From positions 1,488,001 through 1,552,000 of the forward strand of contig JABYQQ010000012.1 in the NCBI GenBank assembly GCA_022605405.1: 64,000 bases of DNA, in the 5' to 3' direction. Each line of letters starts with the position of its first letter. Within the stretch, counting starts at the first letter, position 1. Below the pieces are notes generated by a model. It was given only the letters and a program-made list of their open reading frames with translations. It made no database searches and was not told the DNA's origin. Below are positions 22,616-34,958 of this stretch, in pieces. The DNA comes from Earliella scabrosa. Taxonomy: Eukaryota > Basidiomycota > Agaricomycetes > Polyporales > Polyporaceae. Both the position numbers and the translations under genes were made by a program.

Positions 22616-22858
22616 TACACGCTCAGGTGAGCCATGGGTCGGTTACGATATCTGGAAATTTTGGGTCGTCAGATAACTTCCGACCGGCGCTTCCATACTG
22701 GAGCGTTGTGCCCCAGACATCAAACAGATATCGGGCAAACCGATATTGGAGGGATGTCTAAGCGCCGGCTGCTAAATATCTGCTCGATGCCCAGCGCCGC
22801 CCCGGCAGATAACTTCCGACCAAATACCCAGGGCGCCCGGTGCACACCTGGGCGTGTA
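22616..22858 (+). mobile_element. MITE, 243-bp family, copy 3
   Basis: TACACGCTCAGGTGAGCC to CACCTGGGCGTGTA, TA at both ends, same orientation as copy 2. Nearly identical to copy 1, which lies inside the element at 1507-3352. Confidence 0.85.
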
Positions 22859-23141
22859 TCTGACCATGTATAAAATGTCTGCATAGAGACCGCCCGTGAG
22901 ATGCTGAAGAAACCGTTGAATTTCTCGTGTACCTTCCTGTTTGGGACTAAGACCCAAAAAGGAAGGGGGTGTGCTTTACTATAGAAGATGCTACAAACGA
23001 CGCGTTGTAACATGCCAAACGTACTCGTACACTAGCGATGCTGACATGGGCATCTGCATGTCGCGCAAGCTCAAGATCAATCGCACCCATTTACTTCTTG
23101 TAGTAACATCGACTTATAGGCCTCGCTAGCACTTGGCAGGC

Positions 23142-24580
23142 TCACGCCTTCGTTCCCGGAGCAGCCTTAGCAGGCCCCTGCGTCCGCCCATGCCCTCCCC
23201 GAATCACCGACCGCATCATCAGGTGCTGCCCCACAGCAGTCGCATACGCCTGCCACGCCTTGCTCCTCACCACCCGCGGCGGGCCCTCCTCCGACTCTTC
23301 GATGCGGTCCGCATACGGCCCCACCGCCCTCTTCGCGTGGTACACGCGCGCGACCTCGCCCGCGAGTGCCCACACCCAGCGCCGCGCGCGCATCGCCTGC
23401 GAGCAGTACACCTTGGCGAGGTACAGGTGCCAGTCCGCGTCCACGGGCGAGTGCTCCGCGTGCGCCATGGCGAGGCTTGCGAGCAGTTCCCCTGATGGGG
23501 ATGCTTCGCCGGTGGCGGACGTCTGGAGCTTGCGCCGGACGAAGGCCTGGTATTCGACCTCGGTGGGGACTGCCCAGCCGAGGGCGAGGACGCGCTGGCG
23601 GGCGTGCGGCTGGAAGGTCGTGAGCGCGTGGTGGCGCAGGAAGCGGCAGGTGGAGAGGAGGTTGATGAAGGACTTGTCGTCTAGGTAGGGGAGGAGGGCG
23701 TGTAGGACGTCGAGGGGTTGAGTCGATAGGATGTCTGCGGTCGATGGTGGGAGGGGCGGGATCCGTCTCTTGGTTGGCTGGGAGCGGAAGTACGGGAAAC
23801 TATCGTCAATAACGCATCGATTTCGACAGCGAGGAATTGTGCAGAGTAGGGGAGCAAAGGGTGAGTGTATGCGCTAGCGAAGGAGCCAGAAGTGGACGCA
23901 CACGTCGGGCCTGGTTGCCGTCCAATCGAGCCCGAGCCGTTTCCATTCTGCCCAGTCGAAGATGGCTTGTCCAAGTTTCCCAGCGGGGTCCGGCGACCAG
24001 AGAGACTCGATATCGACGCGTTTTCCGCGGTCGCGGACGCGCTCGTAGCTGACGTCTCTTAATCGCCCAGCGTGGACGCCATCCATGGTGGGGCCAACGA
24101 TGTGCTCGAGAAGGGCGAAGTTAATAAGGGTGTCATGGTCGTCTGACGAAAAGCCGAGCCGATGTCTGAGGAGAGTCGCGCAATGCCTGTGGAGCGCGAT
24201 AAACTGTAAATTGGCAGCCACTGGTCAGCATCACTCTACGGGCCATATTCCAGCCAGGGACGCACTGTCTTGTGGTCGACCTCCCAAGTAATAGTGATTA
24301 TAATGGGACTGTTGGGGGCGGAAAACAGGTTCCCGTCTGTGCAAGGATGGAATGGCGTGTCAGGTGCTTGTTACCGGGAGGGCGAAGAGGGTCGCGAGGG
24401 CATGATTGACTTACCATTCCAGATCATGTCGATGACAAGGCCGATGACATACTTCCCTATTGCGACTGCATGGGTCATATACTCTCGCTGGTCGTCGTCA
24501 AGAGCGCCTTCGGGAATTGGACGAGGGCAAATGGATGTTTTGCTTGGAGTGAAGGGCAGGCGGCAGAGAGAGCAGGACAT
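23142..24580 (-). CDS. F-box-like protein, 398 residues
   Basis: Exons 24415-24580, 24266-24336, 23902-24203 and 23142-23799 add up to 399 codons with matching phases (1, 0, 2). The start is MSCSLCRLPF; a TATAAG box lies about 65 bases upstream. The middle (exon 4) has an F-box-like helix pattern: ILSTQPLDVLHALLPYL, then DDKSFINLLSTCRFLRHHAL. F-box proteins present substrates to SCF ubiquitin ligases by binding Skp1; no classical LRR or WD repeats are seen. Basic C-terminus. Divergent from the F-box gene at 25279. A broken copy of its C-terminal part seems to lie at 13838-13990. Substrate unknown. Confidence 0.75.
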
Positions 24581-25278
24581 GGTGGCGCAGGGGAAGAGAA
24601 AGACGGCGGGGAGTGCGCTGAAGACTGAGGAAGTGGGGTACTTATAGCCCTTGGATCGCGGCCATAAATCACAAACCAAGGATGGCAGGAGAAGGCCATA
24701 CTAGGGACGACCGGGGACACATGCTCACGCCCTGCTTCGATTGTCTCTGCAGCGCTGCCAGCTCCACTGTCGATCGTTCTCAACTTCGTCGGAAGATCGC
24801 CGTGCTCCAGTGGGCGAGCTCGTCTGGTCCTTGCTTTCTCCATGGCAACGACGCGTCTGCGCGGGGACAATAGCTACATGCTCGCTGAAGCAGGCGGACA
24901 AAAGAAAGGAGCTGACATACGCGGACAACGACCCGGCGACACGGGGCTTCAAGTTCCCATAGAACGCGTCGCGTCACGGAGCAGTGTGATATGTGACAGT
25001 CGCGCTGTCACAGTAGACGCCGGGGAACGTGATGGGGAGGCGCCGGAGGAGACGGGCAGTGCCGGACAAGATCGGTCCTCTGCATCCCAGGACCCATCGC
25101 GAACTCTCTCGCTCTCCGCTGTCCCCTCTCCGCCCATCCTCTCTCTCTCTTCTCTACCACCTCCACCTCCGCCTCCCTCGCCCTCGCCCTCTCCCTCGCG
25201 TCGCCGCCTGGGGCTTGGTCAGCAGCTCGCTGTCTGCGCATACACCCACCTCAATTCAACCTACCTCTTCCCGCATAG
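24581..25278. promoter_or_regulatory. Shared intergenic region of two divergent F-box genes
   Basis: About 700 bases between start codons. The last 200 bases before 25279 are strongly CT-rich on the plus strand (25090-25200), as in promoters of active basidiomycete genes. TATAAG is seen for the minus gene near 24640. No binding site can be named. Confidence 0.4.
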
Positions 25279-26487
25279 ATGTCTTCTCTTTCGCTGCTCC
25301 CGCCAGAGCTCCGCGACCACATCCTCGACTGTCTCGCCGACGACAAGCACACTCTCCGTCGCTGCGCCCTCACTACCCGCAGCTGGGTCCCCCGCGCCCA
25401 GCACAACCTCTTCCATTCCATCTACATCGACTGGTCCAATTGTTATGCCTTCACCCGCATCCTCTCCTCCAGTCCCCACCTCGCATCTCATGTAGCCACT
25501 CTCGAGATCGAGGGCGCGTTTGGCATCTTCTCTATGGACCGTCTCCATGGTGCGACCCTCGACGCATGGCTCCGCGCAATCCCCGACTCCTTCTCGCACC
25601 AGCTCAGCAACCTAACAAAGCTCGAACTCGCTCTCATCACGATTGATGCAGAACTTGTTCGACGCGTCTTCGGTCGTCTCGCCGGCATCAGCCACCTTAC
25701 GTTATGGGCCTGTGCTCTCACCAGCTTCGACGTCTTCGTCGAGCTCCTCGCATCATATCCCCGCCTCACCCGCCTCAGCATCGCCTTCACCCAGGAGTGG
25801 GAGACGTGTGCGCCCCCCACAGCGGTCGTCCCGGAGAACGCAGTTCTCCCCCAGCTCAAGGTCGTCGAGCTCACCAGCAGCCACGACAACTTCAAGGTGC
25901 TCAAATGGCTCATTACCCAGGACCTCCACCGCTCTATCCACACGTTCATCTGTCTCCGCGTCCCCTGGGCGAGCCTATCATCTCTCGCGCACATCCTCGC
26001 CGCGCTCTCTCCGTCCCTGCAGACGCTCCGCGTCGGCTTCGGGGACAACGCGTCCGCGGACGACCTCTCGAGCGTGAGCTGGTCGCTCCCCGTCTTCGCC
26101 TCGCTCACCGCCCTCACCGAGCTCACGCTCGACATCCACACGAACCGGCTCGCCGCGGTGCCGTACACGCTCTTCCTCATCTCCCGCCTCTCCGTGCCCG
26201 CCCTGCGCACGCTCGCGTTCGCCATCAAGTGCGGCGAGTTCGACGCGTCCGGGCACATCCCCTGGGCTCGCTTGGCGGAGGCGTCGGCGCGCGTTGCGCG
26301 GGCGACCCCTCTGGAGCGCGTCGAGGTCAGCGCCAAGGAGCGCGATGAGGAAGGCGATGGGATCACGCCGGGCGGGTTCGCGGGCAGGGGACTGCCTCGG
26401 GTCGACTTTGTCGAGATGGAGATGCGGGTCATGGAAGCGTTTGCGGCGCAGGGGCTCGAGAAGCTGGTGAGCTTCACCAGGCAGTAG
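25279..26487 (+). CDS. F-box protein, 402 residues, intronless
   Basis: Begins MSSLSLLPPELRDHILDCLA, a textbook N-terminal F-box core (LPPELxxxIL), followed by CALTTRSWVPRAQHNLFHSI, the usual end of the domain in mushroom F-box proteins. The rest has irregular leucine-rich repeats (LTKLELALITI, LTRLSIAFT, LKVVELTSS, LTALTELTLDI), fitting the F-box/LRR type that recruits substrates to SCF ligases. Coding sequence is GC- and C-rich at third positions, stronger than the surroundings, suggesting a well-expressed gene. No introns. Substrate unknown. Confidence 0.88.
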   Translation: MSSLSLLPPELRDHILDCLADDKHTLRRCALTTRSWVPRAQHNLFHSIYIDWSNCYAFTRILSSSPHLASHVATLEIEGAFGIFSMDRLHGATLDAWLRAIPDSFSHQLSNLTKLELALITIDAELVRRVFGRLAGISHLTLWACALTSFDVFVELLASYPRLTRLSIAFTQEWETCAPPTAVVPENAVLPQLKVVELTSSHDNFKVLKWLITQDLHRSIHTFICLRVPWASLSSLAHILAALSPSLQTLRVGFGDNASADDLSSVSWSLPVFASLTALTELTLDIHTNRLAAVPYTLFLISRLSVPALRTLAFAIKCGEFDASGHIPWARLAEASARVARATPLERVEVSAKERDEEGDGITPGGFAGRGLPRVDFVEMEMRVMEAFAAQGLEKLVSFTRQ

Positions 26488-27357
26488 CTGGGCCGGAGGG
26501 GCGGTGAGCAGGAACACCAGTCCTGCGGCGGTGGCGAGTCTTGGAGGTAAGGTTGTGAGGGCGGTGTGAGTGGTACTTCCCTTGGCAAGCATACTACACA
26601 TTCGTTTATTCCGTAAGTTATGTATATTCGTTTCGTTTCGTCCGTTCGCTCCCCTCGCTCCCTCTCGTCGCGCTCTTTGTTTGCTCTCGATTTGTTCTGG
26701 GACTGTTGACTTTCTTGCATATTATCCGTGTATCGCTAGGCGTCATTATTTATACGGGCTCCTGAGGGGCGGCCGTATACCGTATATATGTACTATATAT
26801 TCGACTTGGACCTCCACCCTCGCCGTGTCCGCTCCCCCACGGAGACGTTTGATCTCACCGCCTTTGTGCACGTTTGCAGCTGCTATCTTCGCCGCCGTCC
26901 TACTCCAAGATCAGCAAACGCCTCTCTACGACCGATCTGGTGCGCACAGCACCAGCGAAGGATCCGCATGATGGAATTGATCCTGTCGGGCGCGAGGCTG
27001 AGACACGATGCGGTGAGTAGTAGAGTTGGTCGCTCGCTCCCAGAACTTCGAAGTGCATACTGAGTCGAGATGGCATCTGCCAGAAACCGCTCAAGCCAAG
27101 TTCCAACAGATTCAGACGTTTCAAGATCCCGACGAACACTCTAAGATTAGAGGCTGCCAGTTTTGTACATATCGCAACTCCCTCCGCTGCTGGACGGATG
27201 ATCAGTCCAATATCGCCGCGCGGAAGTACAGCATCCAGTGTTCTTTCTCCAAGTTCCACCTCGCCTCGCGCTCGCATCTACATCTGTTTCAGCTCATCCC
27301 ATCTTCCAAGTTCCATCCCGCCTCGACCACAGTGCCCACCGCCCCGCCACCCTACCG
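26488..27357. other. Intergenic, convergent between F-box gene and PLP gene 1
   Basis: 3' flanks of two converging genes. The stretch 26610-26670 is pyrimidine-rich. No gene seen. Confidence 0.5.
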
Positions 27358-29330
27358 CTAGGCCGCCGTCTTCGCGCGCGCGAGGATCGTCTCCTCGACC
27401 TCCTTGCACACCGCGTTCAGCGCGCGGCCGAGGTACTCAAAGTCCGCGACCTCGTTGAACACCTGCGCGCTGCAGCGCACCCACCACGCGCCGTTGTGGA
27501 AGTAGTGCGCGGCATACGTGTTCCACTCGCCCAGGAGCTTCCCGCGCAGGAAGAGGTGGATCTCGTTCAGCGTTTCGGGCGTGTAAATCGCCCCGGGCGT
27601 TTGCTCGACGGGCAGCGGGAGCTGCACGTTTGGCTGTGCGCGGACGGAGTGGGTCAGCGGTCAACGTCCAACCTCGACAGGGAGAGGGGGAGGAGGTGGG
27701 ATGCATACGCACCATGTTGAGCGTGATTTCGCCGCTGATGTCGATGTCGCGCGTGCCGACGACCTCGACGAGCTTCTTCGCGCCCTCGACGGCGATCTTG
27801 TGGCAGTAGTCGTTGATCGCCTTCTCGCCCCCGAGCCATTCGCGGAACGCGATCGCTGCCAAACCCATATTGTCAGCCAACACGCCACCGTCCAGCTACC
27901 GACCCATTAATTGTGGGTGACGCACCGGCGGGCACGGTGATGTACGGTGTCTGGTCCCCGGTCCCTGTCCCTGTGGTCGTAAGTTGTAACATGTGATGTG
28001 GGAGGGGGTTCCACCGGAAGGACGGACGTACATTCGTGCTGCAAGACGTAGTTGGTCCCTTTCTCCTTGTACTTCGGCGAGCCCGGAGAGACGTACTCGT
28101 GCGACGTCGGGATGGACGACTTGATGATCTCTTGGTTGCTGCGAAAGTGACATTGACTCAGCCTCAGCCTCACAGGTCGACGAAGTTCGTCTGAACGAAA
28201 CTTACCGACGCGGCGTGTAGAGGACCGCACATCCGCGCTTCGCGTACAACCACTTGTGGCAGTTGGACAGCCAGAAGTCGGGCTTCGACTCGCTCAAGTT
28301 GATGTCAGGCTGCATACATACGACGAACACCCGATCAGTCTCTCAGCTCAACCTATTCGACAGGACACAGCGGGTGAACGACTGCTCACCTCCTGGCCAA
28401 TACTATGCGCCGCGTCGATAACAGTCCACACGCCCTCCTCGCGCGCGATGCGCACCATCTCCTGCCAGGGCATCAGCGCACCGGGGTTCGCGGTGATCGA
28501 GTCGATGACCGCCACGATCTTGTTCTTCCGCTGCGCGCGGTCGTTCGTGTGCCCCGGCGAGAGCGGGGGGACGTCCGTGAAGGCCGTGCCCGCGGCCGCG
28601 TGCGCCTGCTTGAACTCGCGCAGCTTCGTGCGGAAGATGTCGACGATCTGCGCGTGCGTGAGCGGGAAGTCGTAGTCGATCTTGAGCGCGGTCGGGCGCG
28701 GGCCCTCGGAGCGGTCGGCGAGGTACTGGATCGTGTTCGATACCGCGCCGTAGGTCGTCGATGCTGCGGGACCCGGGCAGGGGGGTACGAGTTAGCGTTG
28801 AGAGCTGAGAGGATGCGGAGAGGGAGATGACCTCCGATGAGCAGGTCGCCGTCGCGCCATTCGAAGTTGCGGAGGACGATGTTGAGCGCATGAGTCGCGT
28901 TCGGGACCAGGACGACTTCGTCCGTCTCTGCGCCGATGAGGTTAGCTACGGCCTCCCTACAAGCAGAGTGATGTCTGAGCGCGATGGCACGAAAGATCAT
29001 GCACGTAGGGACACCTACCGAGCCTTATCGAGCAAAGGCTTGTAAATCAACCGATGGAACTTGTCAGGGTTGAACTCGGCCTTGTACGAGAGCTCGTTGA
29101 CCGCGAATATCACGGGGAGGGGAAGGGAGCCATAGGAGCCTACCATATGTCGCCGTTAGTCTCGCCTAGAGCATTCACTAGAAGTTAGTTCCTTAGACCG
29201 TACCGTGATTCAGATTGACGTATTCGTCGTCGAGCGCAAAATAGTGCTTGAGCGGATGCCCGAAAGGTGGGGGCTTCTGAGTGGCATCGTAACTTTCGCC
29301 TGGACCGGGAGTAAGCTTTGGAATCGGCAT
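27358..29330 (-). CDS. PLP-dependent class V aminotransferase-fold enzyme, copy 1 (473 residues)
   Basis: Nine exons: 29204-29330, 29019-29139, 28832-28956, 28390-28763, 28206-28309, 28032-28138, 27926-27970, 27713-27855 and 27358-27633, 474 codons with consistent phases. Motifs follow the isopenicillin N epimerase/Egt2-like branch: [12 protein letters not shown] and NLNHGSYGS at the N-terminus, [12 protein letters not shown] in the cofactor pocket, [11 protein letters not shown] (Asp to the pyridine ring) and the Schiff-base lysine in [12 protein letters not shown] (about residue 268). Fungal relatives include hercynylcysteine sulfoxide lyase (Egt2, ergothioneine pathway) and CefD-like epimerases; the substrate cannot be chosen from sequence. 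No signal peptide, so probably cytosolic. Tandem with copy 2, same strand. Confidence 0.88.
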
Positions 29331-30022
29331 GTCTCTGACAACCTGGTCAGAACTTTGACAACATCGATGAAGATCCTCGTCCAGACGCACTCTAAACAGC
29401 TCTAGTTTTGCTTCCGAGTCGACAGATAACGACGATCCTGGGAACCTGCGGGTGGACTATAGCTATGCCCCACCGAAAGGCGTGTCAATTCGCTGCCGCG
29501 TTCGTAACGGTGCGAATGAACCTTCACCTCTCCAGAAATTGCGGTGAGCTGCAGTTTGAAACTGGGGTGTTCCCGCGTAGCTCACGAAAAGTACTTATGT
29601 ATACGTATGTTGATGACTCAGACAATCGGTGGGCTGAGAGAGTGACTCGAGATCAAGCCCAAGGTCCGGAGCCACCTGAACTCGCACTCATGAGGTCAAC
29701 ATATGCAACTGGCAGCTGATCGCGCGCAATCCCTCTATCACATGCACCGCCGATCTCACACAGGTCTACTTAATGGACTTGGACAATGATGGGGTAACGG
29801 CAGAATCGGAGGACGTTGGCATCAAGCGTCTCTCCTCGAGCTTCGAGCGCCTCCGACTCGGAGTACCTTCGCAGTACCTGTCATGGCATGTGTTCCGCTA
29901 GACGAGTGCTACACATTTTGCCGGAATACGTAGCACAAGGCCAGAACGCAGCATGCTCACAGCCTCACACCTTCACGGCGAGCACAAGCCGCAATACCGT
30001 TGTGACATTCGAATTTTTCGGA
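29331..30022. other. Spacer between the two PLP genes
   Basis: About 690 bases holding the 3' flank of copy 2 and the promoter of copy 1. Nothing else seen. Confidence 0.5.
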
Positions 30023-31960
30023 CTACGCAACGTCCTTCGACAGGATCGTAGTCTCTACCTCTTTACACACGGCGATCAATGCCCTCGCCAGATATTCGAA
30101 GTCGGGCAGCTATGAGCGGCATCAGTATTATGACCTTTCTCTCTATTCACCAGTGTGGTGATGGCGTACCTCATTGAACACTTGCGCACTGCATCGGCAC
30201 CACCACGCGCCGTTGTGGAAGAAGTGCGTGGCATACGTCTTCCACTCCCTCAACAGCTTCAGCTGGAGGAGCGCGTTGATCGCTTTGATCATCTCGGGGG
30301 AGTACACCTCGCCCGTGGTCTTCTCGACAGGGAGGGGTAGCTGGACGTTGGACTGACACAAAGCAATGATTGGTGAGTACCCGACACACTGGGGACAGTA
30401 GATGGTACGCCGCTCACCATGTGTACGGTAAGTTCACCCGTATCGTCTAGAACCCTGGTGCCCAGGATCTCGGCCAGCCTCTTCGCACCGTCCAAGGCTA
30501 GCTGATGACAGTACTCATGCATCACCTGCTCACCTCCAAGCCACTCACGGAAGGCAATGCCTGTGAGTAAGCGATGGTCAGCAATGCTGCGAAGTAGAAC
30601 ATCATATCGAGACACATACACTGTGGGATCAGGATATATGGCACCAGGTCGACGGTGCCGTTCACTTGTTACCGTTATCGTCAGTCTGAAATGGGACAGC
30701 GATCTATTACGCGACGAACAACTCACGCTCATGCTGCTTCACGAAGTCCACGCCGAAGTGTATGACCGGTATGGCCGACTTGATGATATGCTGATTCCTG
30801 GATCGCCTTGCCTTCAGTATTGCAAGGGAAGCTGCCTCCGAACGAATAGACGCACCGCTTCGGGACATATAGACCGGCACATCCACGCTTAGCGTACAAC
30901 CACTTATGGCAGTTGGACAGCCAGAAGTCAGGTTTAGCTTCGCTCAAGTTGATGTTCGGCTAGACAGGGAGCAGACAGGGCGTTCAATGGAGACGCACAA
31001 AGCCGGTACCAGCGGAATCACAAACGTACCTCCTGGCCGATACAGTGCGCAGCGTCGACGACAGACCACACGCCTTCCTCCCTGGCAATCCGTACCATCT
31101 CCTGCCACGGCATGAGCGCGCCGGGATTCGCAGTGATGCCGTCGATGACGACAATGATCTTGTTCTTCTTTGCGGAGACGTCTTCGGTGTACCCAGGAGA
31201 CAGCTGGGGAACGTCCGTAAACTGCGTACCCGCGTGCATCTCCTTGCACTCCCTCAGCTTGGACCGGAATATGTCGAGGATTTGCGCATGCGTGAGCGGA
31301 AACTTGTAGTCGATGTTGAACAGCGACGGCCGAGGCGGCTCCGACCGCGATGCGAGGTAGCGGGCGGTTTGCGCCATGCAATCGTACGTCGTCGACGCTG
31401 ATCAGCCCGTACATGTGAGCCAAGACAAGGAGTGTCACTAAACGACTATTGTACTAGTATCACGCACCGGTAATGATGACGTCGCCTTCGCGCCACTCAA
31501 AGTTCCTCAGCACGACGTTGTATGCGTGAGACGCGTTGGGGACGAGGACGACCTCGTCGGTCTTTGCTCCAATGAGTTTCGCAACAGCCGCCCTGCAAAG
31601 CCATACATCCGTGTGAGCACACCAGGACAGATAGGCACGCGACAGAGACATACCGGGACTTGGTGAGCAAAGCTCTAGATTCCAGCCTATAGAAGTCATC
31701 TGGGTTGCGCTCAATTTCGTAGGCGAGCTTGGTCGCAGCATGGATGACGGGTAGCGGGAGCGATCCGTACGACCCTATGGACCCCGTTCACTGGGCACAG
31801 AGCGACAGAGCATACTGAAGTATAACTACGTACCATGGTTCAGGTTGACAAAGTCGTCATCGTATGGAAAGTATGGCTTGAGCGAGTGGCCAAATGGCGG
31901 AGGCTTCTCGTTAGGGTCGTAGGTGTCGTACCGGGTGGCGGCCAGCTGTGGGATAGGCAT
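30023..31960 (-). CDS. PLP-dependent class V aminotransferase-fold enzyme, copy 2 (about 458 residues)
   Basis: About ten exons, the first 31834-31960 (127 bases, as in copy 1) and the last ending at the stop 30023-30025. Start [11 protein letters not shown]. Same motifs as copy 1: [55 protein letters not shown] and REWLGGEQ. Intron positions match copy 1, with one extra intron near the C-terminus (after CSAQVFNE). Exon 6 is shorter and diverged: the segment that reads [11 protein letters not shown] in copy 1 is missing, and the following Trp is Leu. No stop or frameshift, so probably active. It arose by tandem duplication; the divergence suggests a changed substrate pocket, which is inference. 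Confidence 0.82.
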
Positions 31961-32277
31961 GATCGGGAAGGGCCTGTCACAGGAGTTAGTGTTTGCGTGG
32001 TTCGACGACGGGAGAAGTGCTTACCCGGCTTGAAACCCCTTCCCATCTTTTAGCTGCATTTCAGCCTGTGACTCAGGCTCGCTTGCATTGACAAAATGAC
32101 TCGTGTCGCGAAACAGTGGCGCCGATCTCGCATGTAGCAGATAAGCACCCGTGTTTCATAAGTATTGCCCTCCGGGCGGGTCCTGTCCACTTTGTGCCGG
32201 TACTACGCCAATTATCGGTCGCATAATGGTAGCTATGAAGTAACATACATGACAGCGTCCCACGAATAGCCGGGCTG

Positions 32278-34078
32278 CTACAGGGGGATAGAGCGGAATG
32301 GGAACATGAGCTTGTACGTGTCGTCACCGTTAATACCGCAGGTTGCGCATTCATCAAGGAGGACCTCTAGGTTTCCCGGCCACAGCGCGCCTCGCGGCAC
32401 GTGCGCTCCTGCTGTAACATGGTATTTAGTTAACGTTTCCACAACGACACGTTCGGGACGACGCACGGTTGTCAACGAGGTGGTCGTACTCCAGTAGCCA
32501 ATACCAATCTTCCCAGTCGTACTCGCGGACGTCCACGTACCATTCGGGGGGAATAGAACGGCAAGGCGGGGACCGGCGACACAGTGGGTACACGCCTTCG
32601 CAGGACCCGAATATTTCCAGCGGCGGTGACGCAGGTAACGGCGTGTCCGATACCGCCTGCACCATGTACGGAGCGAGGTCGAAGGAGCCGTTGTCCGACG
32701 TATCGATGACGTGAAGGGTGCGCAGGGATGCGCGCTTGCGTATCTGGTGACCCGGCATCACTCGTAGGTCCAGGTATTATCCCGCTGTGGAACTGCACCT
32801 ACCACCACCGCGACTTCCTCAGGAGTGGGTTGCACGTCTCCGAAACCTACGTATAGGAGAAGATCAGTGAGCCCCAGTGGCATGAGACGGTCGTAGCGGT
32901 CCAGGTCCGCACGAGTGAGCGTGTCGCGGGCGAACTCGATTCCGAGAACCCGGATGGAAGGCAGTTTCGAGATGACCTCGAACAGTGGATCGTCCGCGAT
33001 GAACATGGGGGCGTAGAAGACGACGTGGAGTCGCCTGAGGCGAGTCTTATTCGCGAGGAAGGAAGCGACATGGACCATCGCGTCGGGGGGGATCTGCGAC
33101 GACCCGTCGCACAGTAGCTTGAAGTCGACCAGGCGAGGACACGATGCCGGCGCACGGGTCAAGGCAGCAAGCATGCTGTTGATGCCGTCCTCCAACACGA
33201 ACAGTCTGAGGGACGTGAGGTTGTTGAGATGCAGCACTGATGGGAGCGCGGTCAAGGAGGTGGCGTCGGCGAGTGATAGTTCCGTGAGGTTAGGGAGCTC
33301 TGAGAACCACGTGCCGTCTCCGTATACCGCGAGTGCACTCAGCGTTGACGCGTTTGTGTTAATCATGTCGGTCAAGTAGCGGGATGTGGGGGGTGGCTTT
33401 CTGGTGATGCCGCGGGGGTCGTGAGGCCACGGCACGTGGGTGGTGACGAAGGAGGTTAGACCTCGAATGAACGACATCTCTGGAGCGACGAAGCAGCTCC
33501 TGCACGTCAGTTAGCGACGGGACCGTCATACACGGCCGAGGACTGACGTACGGGACACGGAGGTATTGGAGGTGGCGACAGGACAGAGCGAGGGCGAGGA
33601 ATATGCGCGGAGCCCCCGTGGTTACTTGCCCGGCCCAACAAAAGCTCTTCAGGTTGGTCGTCATGCACAGCGACCGTTCGATAAGTGCTATGCGACGGTC
33701 AGCACTGTGCGCGGGACACGGGCACGGACGTCGCAGCGTACCGAGGTGCCGTTGGTACAGGCCCGAAGGATAGGATGCATCGTACCAGCAAACGTACAGA
33801 TGCTTGACGACTCGAGAGAAGTGAGGTGCGATGCACATGTGCCGGAGGAGGGCTTCGTTACGATACATTTGCCGAACATTGATGATGATGTCGTGTCTGC
33901 TCAGCACCCGTTCATCGTACGCGGCGGTGCCGTACGTGAGGCTGACGTGCTGGAATACCACAGGCAGCGCGATGCCGTAGAAGAACCTGGACAGCAGCAG
34001 CCATACCGCGCGCTGCGTGGGTGCCGTGAAGATGATCACAAGGTGCCATAGCTCAGGCGGAAGCGAGAGACGCAGCAT
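32278..34078 (-). CDS. F-box protein, about 551 residues
   Basis: Exons 33552-34078, 32799-33499, 32467-32760 and 32278-32411 make 552 codons with consistent phases. If the second intron is not spliced the protein ends earlier, at 32758. The N-terminus LRLSLPPELWHLVIIFTA, then RAVWLLLSRFFYGIALPVVF, is the F-box with its usual sequel. The middle has loose leucine-rich repeats (LPNLTELSLADATSLTALP). The C-terminal exons are acidic and tryptophan-rich (DVREYDWEDWYWLLEYDHL) and include CATCGINGDD. Such proteins are thought to hand substrates to SCF ubiquitin ligases. The next gene to the right runs the other way. Confidence 0.78.
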
Positions 34079-34958
34079 CGTCGCAGGACAAAGGGGTACC
34101 GTCTGCTGTGGGGCCCAGGGCGGGGGTATTTAGGTGTTACTGATACACCGACGAGATGGGGTGGGGGGCGGCATGTAGGCAGCAACGATCGCCCGACAGA
34201 GTGGAATACGCCGTGGCCCGGCTTTTTCCATGAACGCTTGTGTACCCGGTCAAAACAAGGTTCACGGAGATCCGTTCCTTACTTTGGCGAGGATGTGTAC
34301 CGGTACGGCGGTCATCGAACAGTGGGGTAAGAATGGTGAATTCGCGTCGCGTGGTAACGCGAACAGTACATCGATGCTCGAGGCGATGCTGGTCACAGGC
34401 TGTTATTACAACTTTGCGCGGGGGGGGATAAACACGAGCCCTGCGGTAGTCGGGGAGGGCATGCGAAGGAACAGGATGTGGGAGCTTGAACGACCTTGTA
34501 GTTCGCGCATCACGCAAAACTGATGCGTCGACGTGAACGGTAGTTTCTGTGAGGGGGGGGAGGGCATGTCAGCGGTATACGGGTAGATGTTAGGCGAGTA
34601 CTGACGCGACGCAGTGAACGGTATGGGCTGTCCTGTGCCCGCGCACGAGGGGTCGTGTCACACATAGCAGGACTGTGCCGGAACTTGGAGTGGAAGTGGT
34701 TGGCGGTCATGCGCATTTTTATGGCCGGGTTCCGTCGCGCGCGGGGACGTCAGCGGTGGCTGACTGCTCGTCGCACGCGCGGCACGCGTGAGCTGCTGCC
34801 ATGTGTAGCTGTGGTCGTCGGTCGCGTGTAATGGAACGGGGTGGTTACTGGGGGCGGTCTTGTACAGGATAACCACGGCAGGAAGTCCGTGTACCGCAAT
34901 TCAACGCAACACGGACTGCTCGCGGCTGTCTAAGCTTCAGAGAGCGTAAATACCGCGA
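34079..34958. other. Intergenic, divergent promoters
   Basis: About 880 bases with G runs near 34425 and 34553. No gene accepted. Confidence 0.5.
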
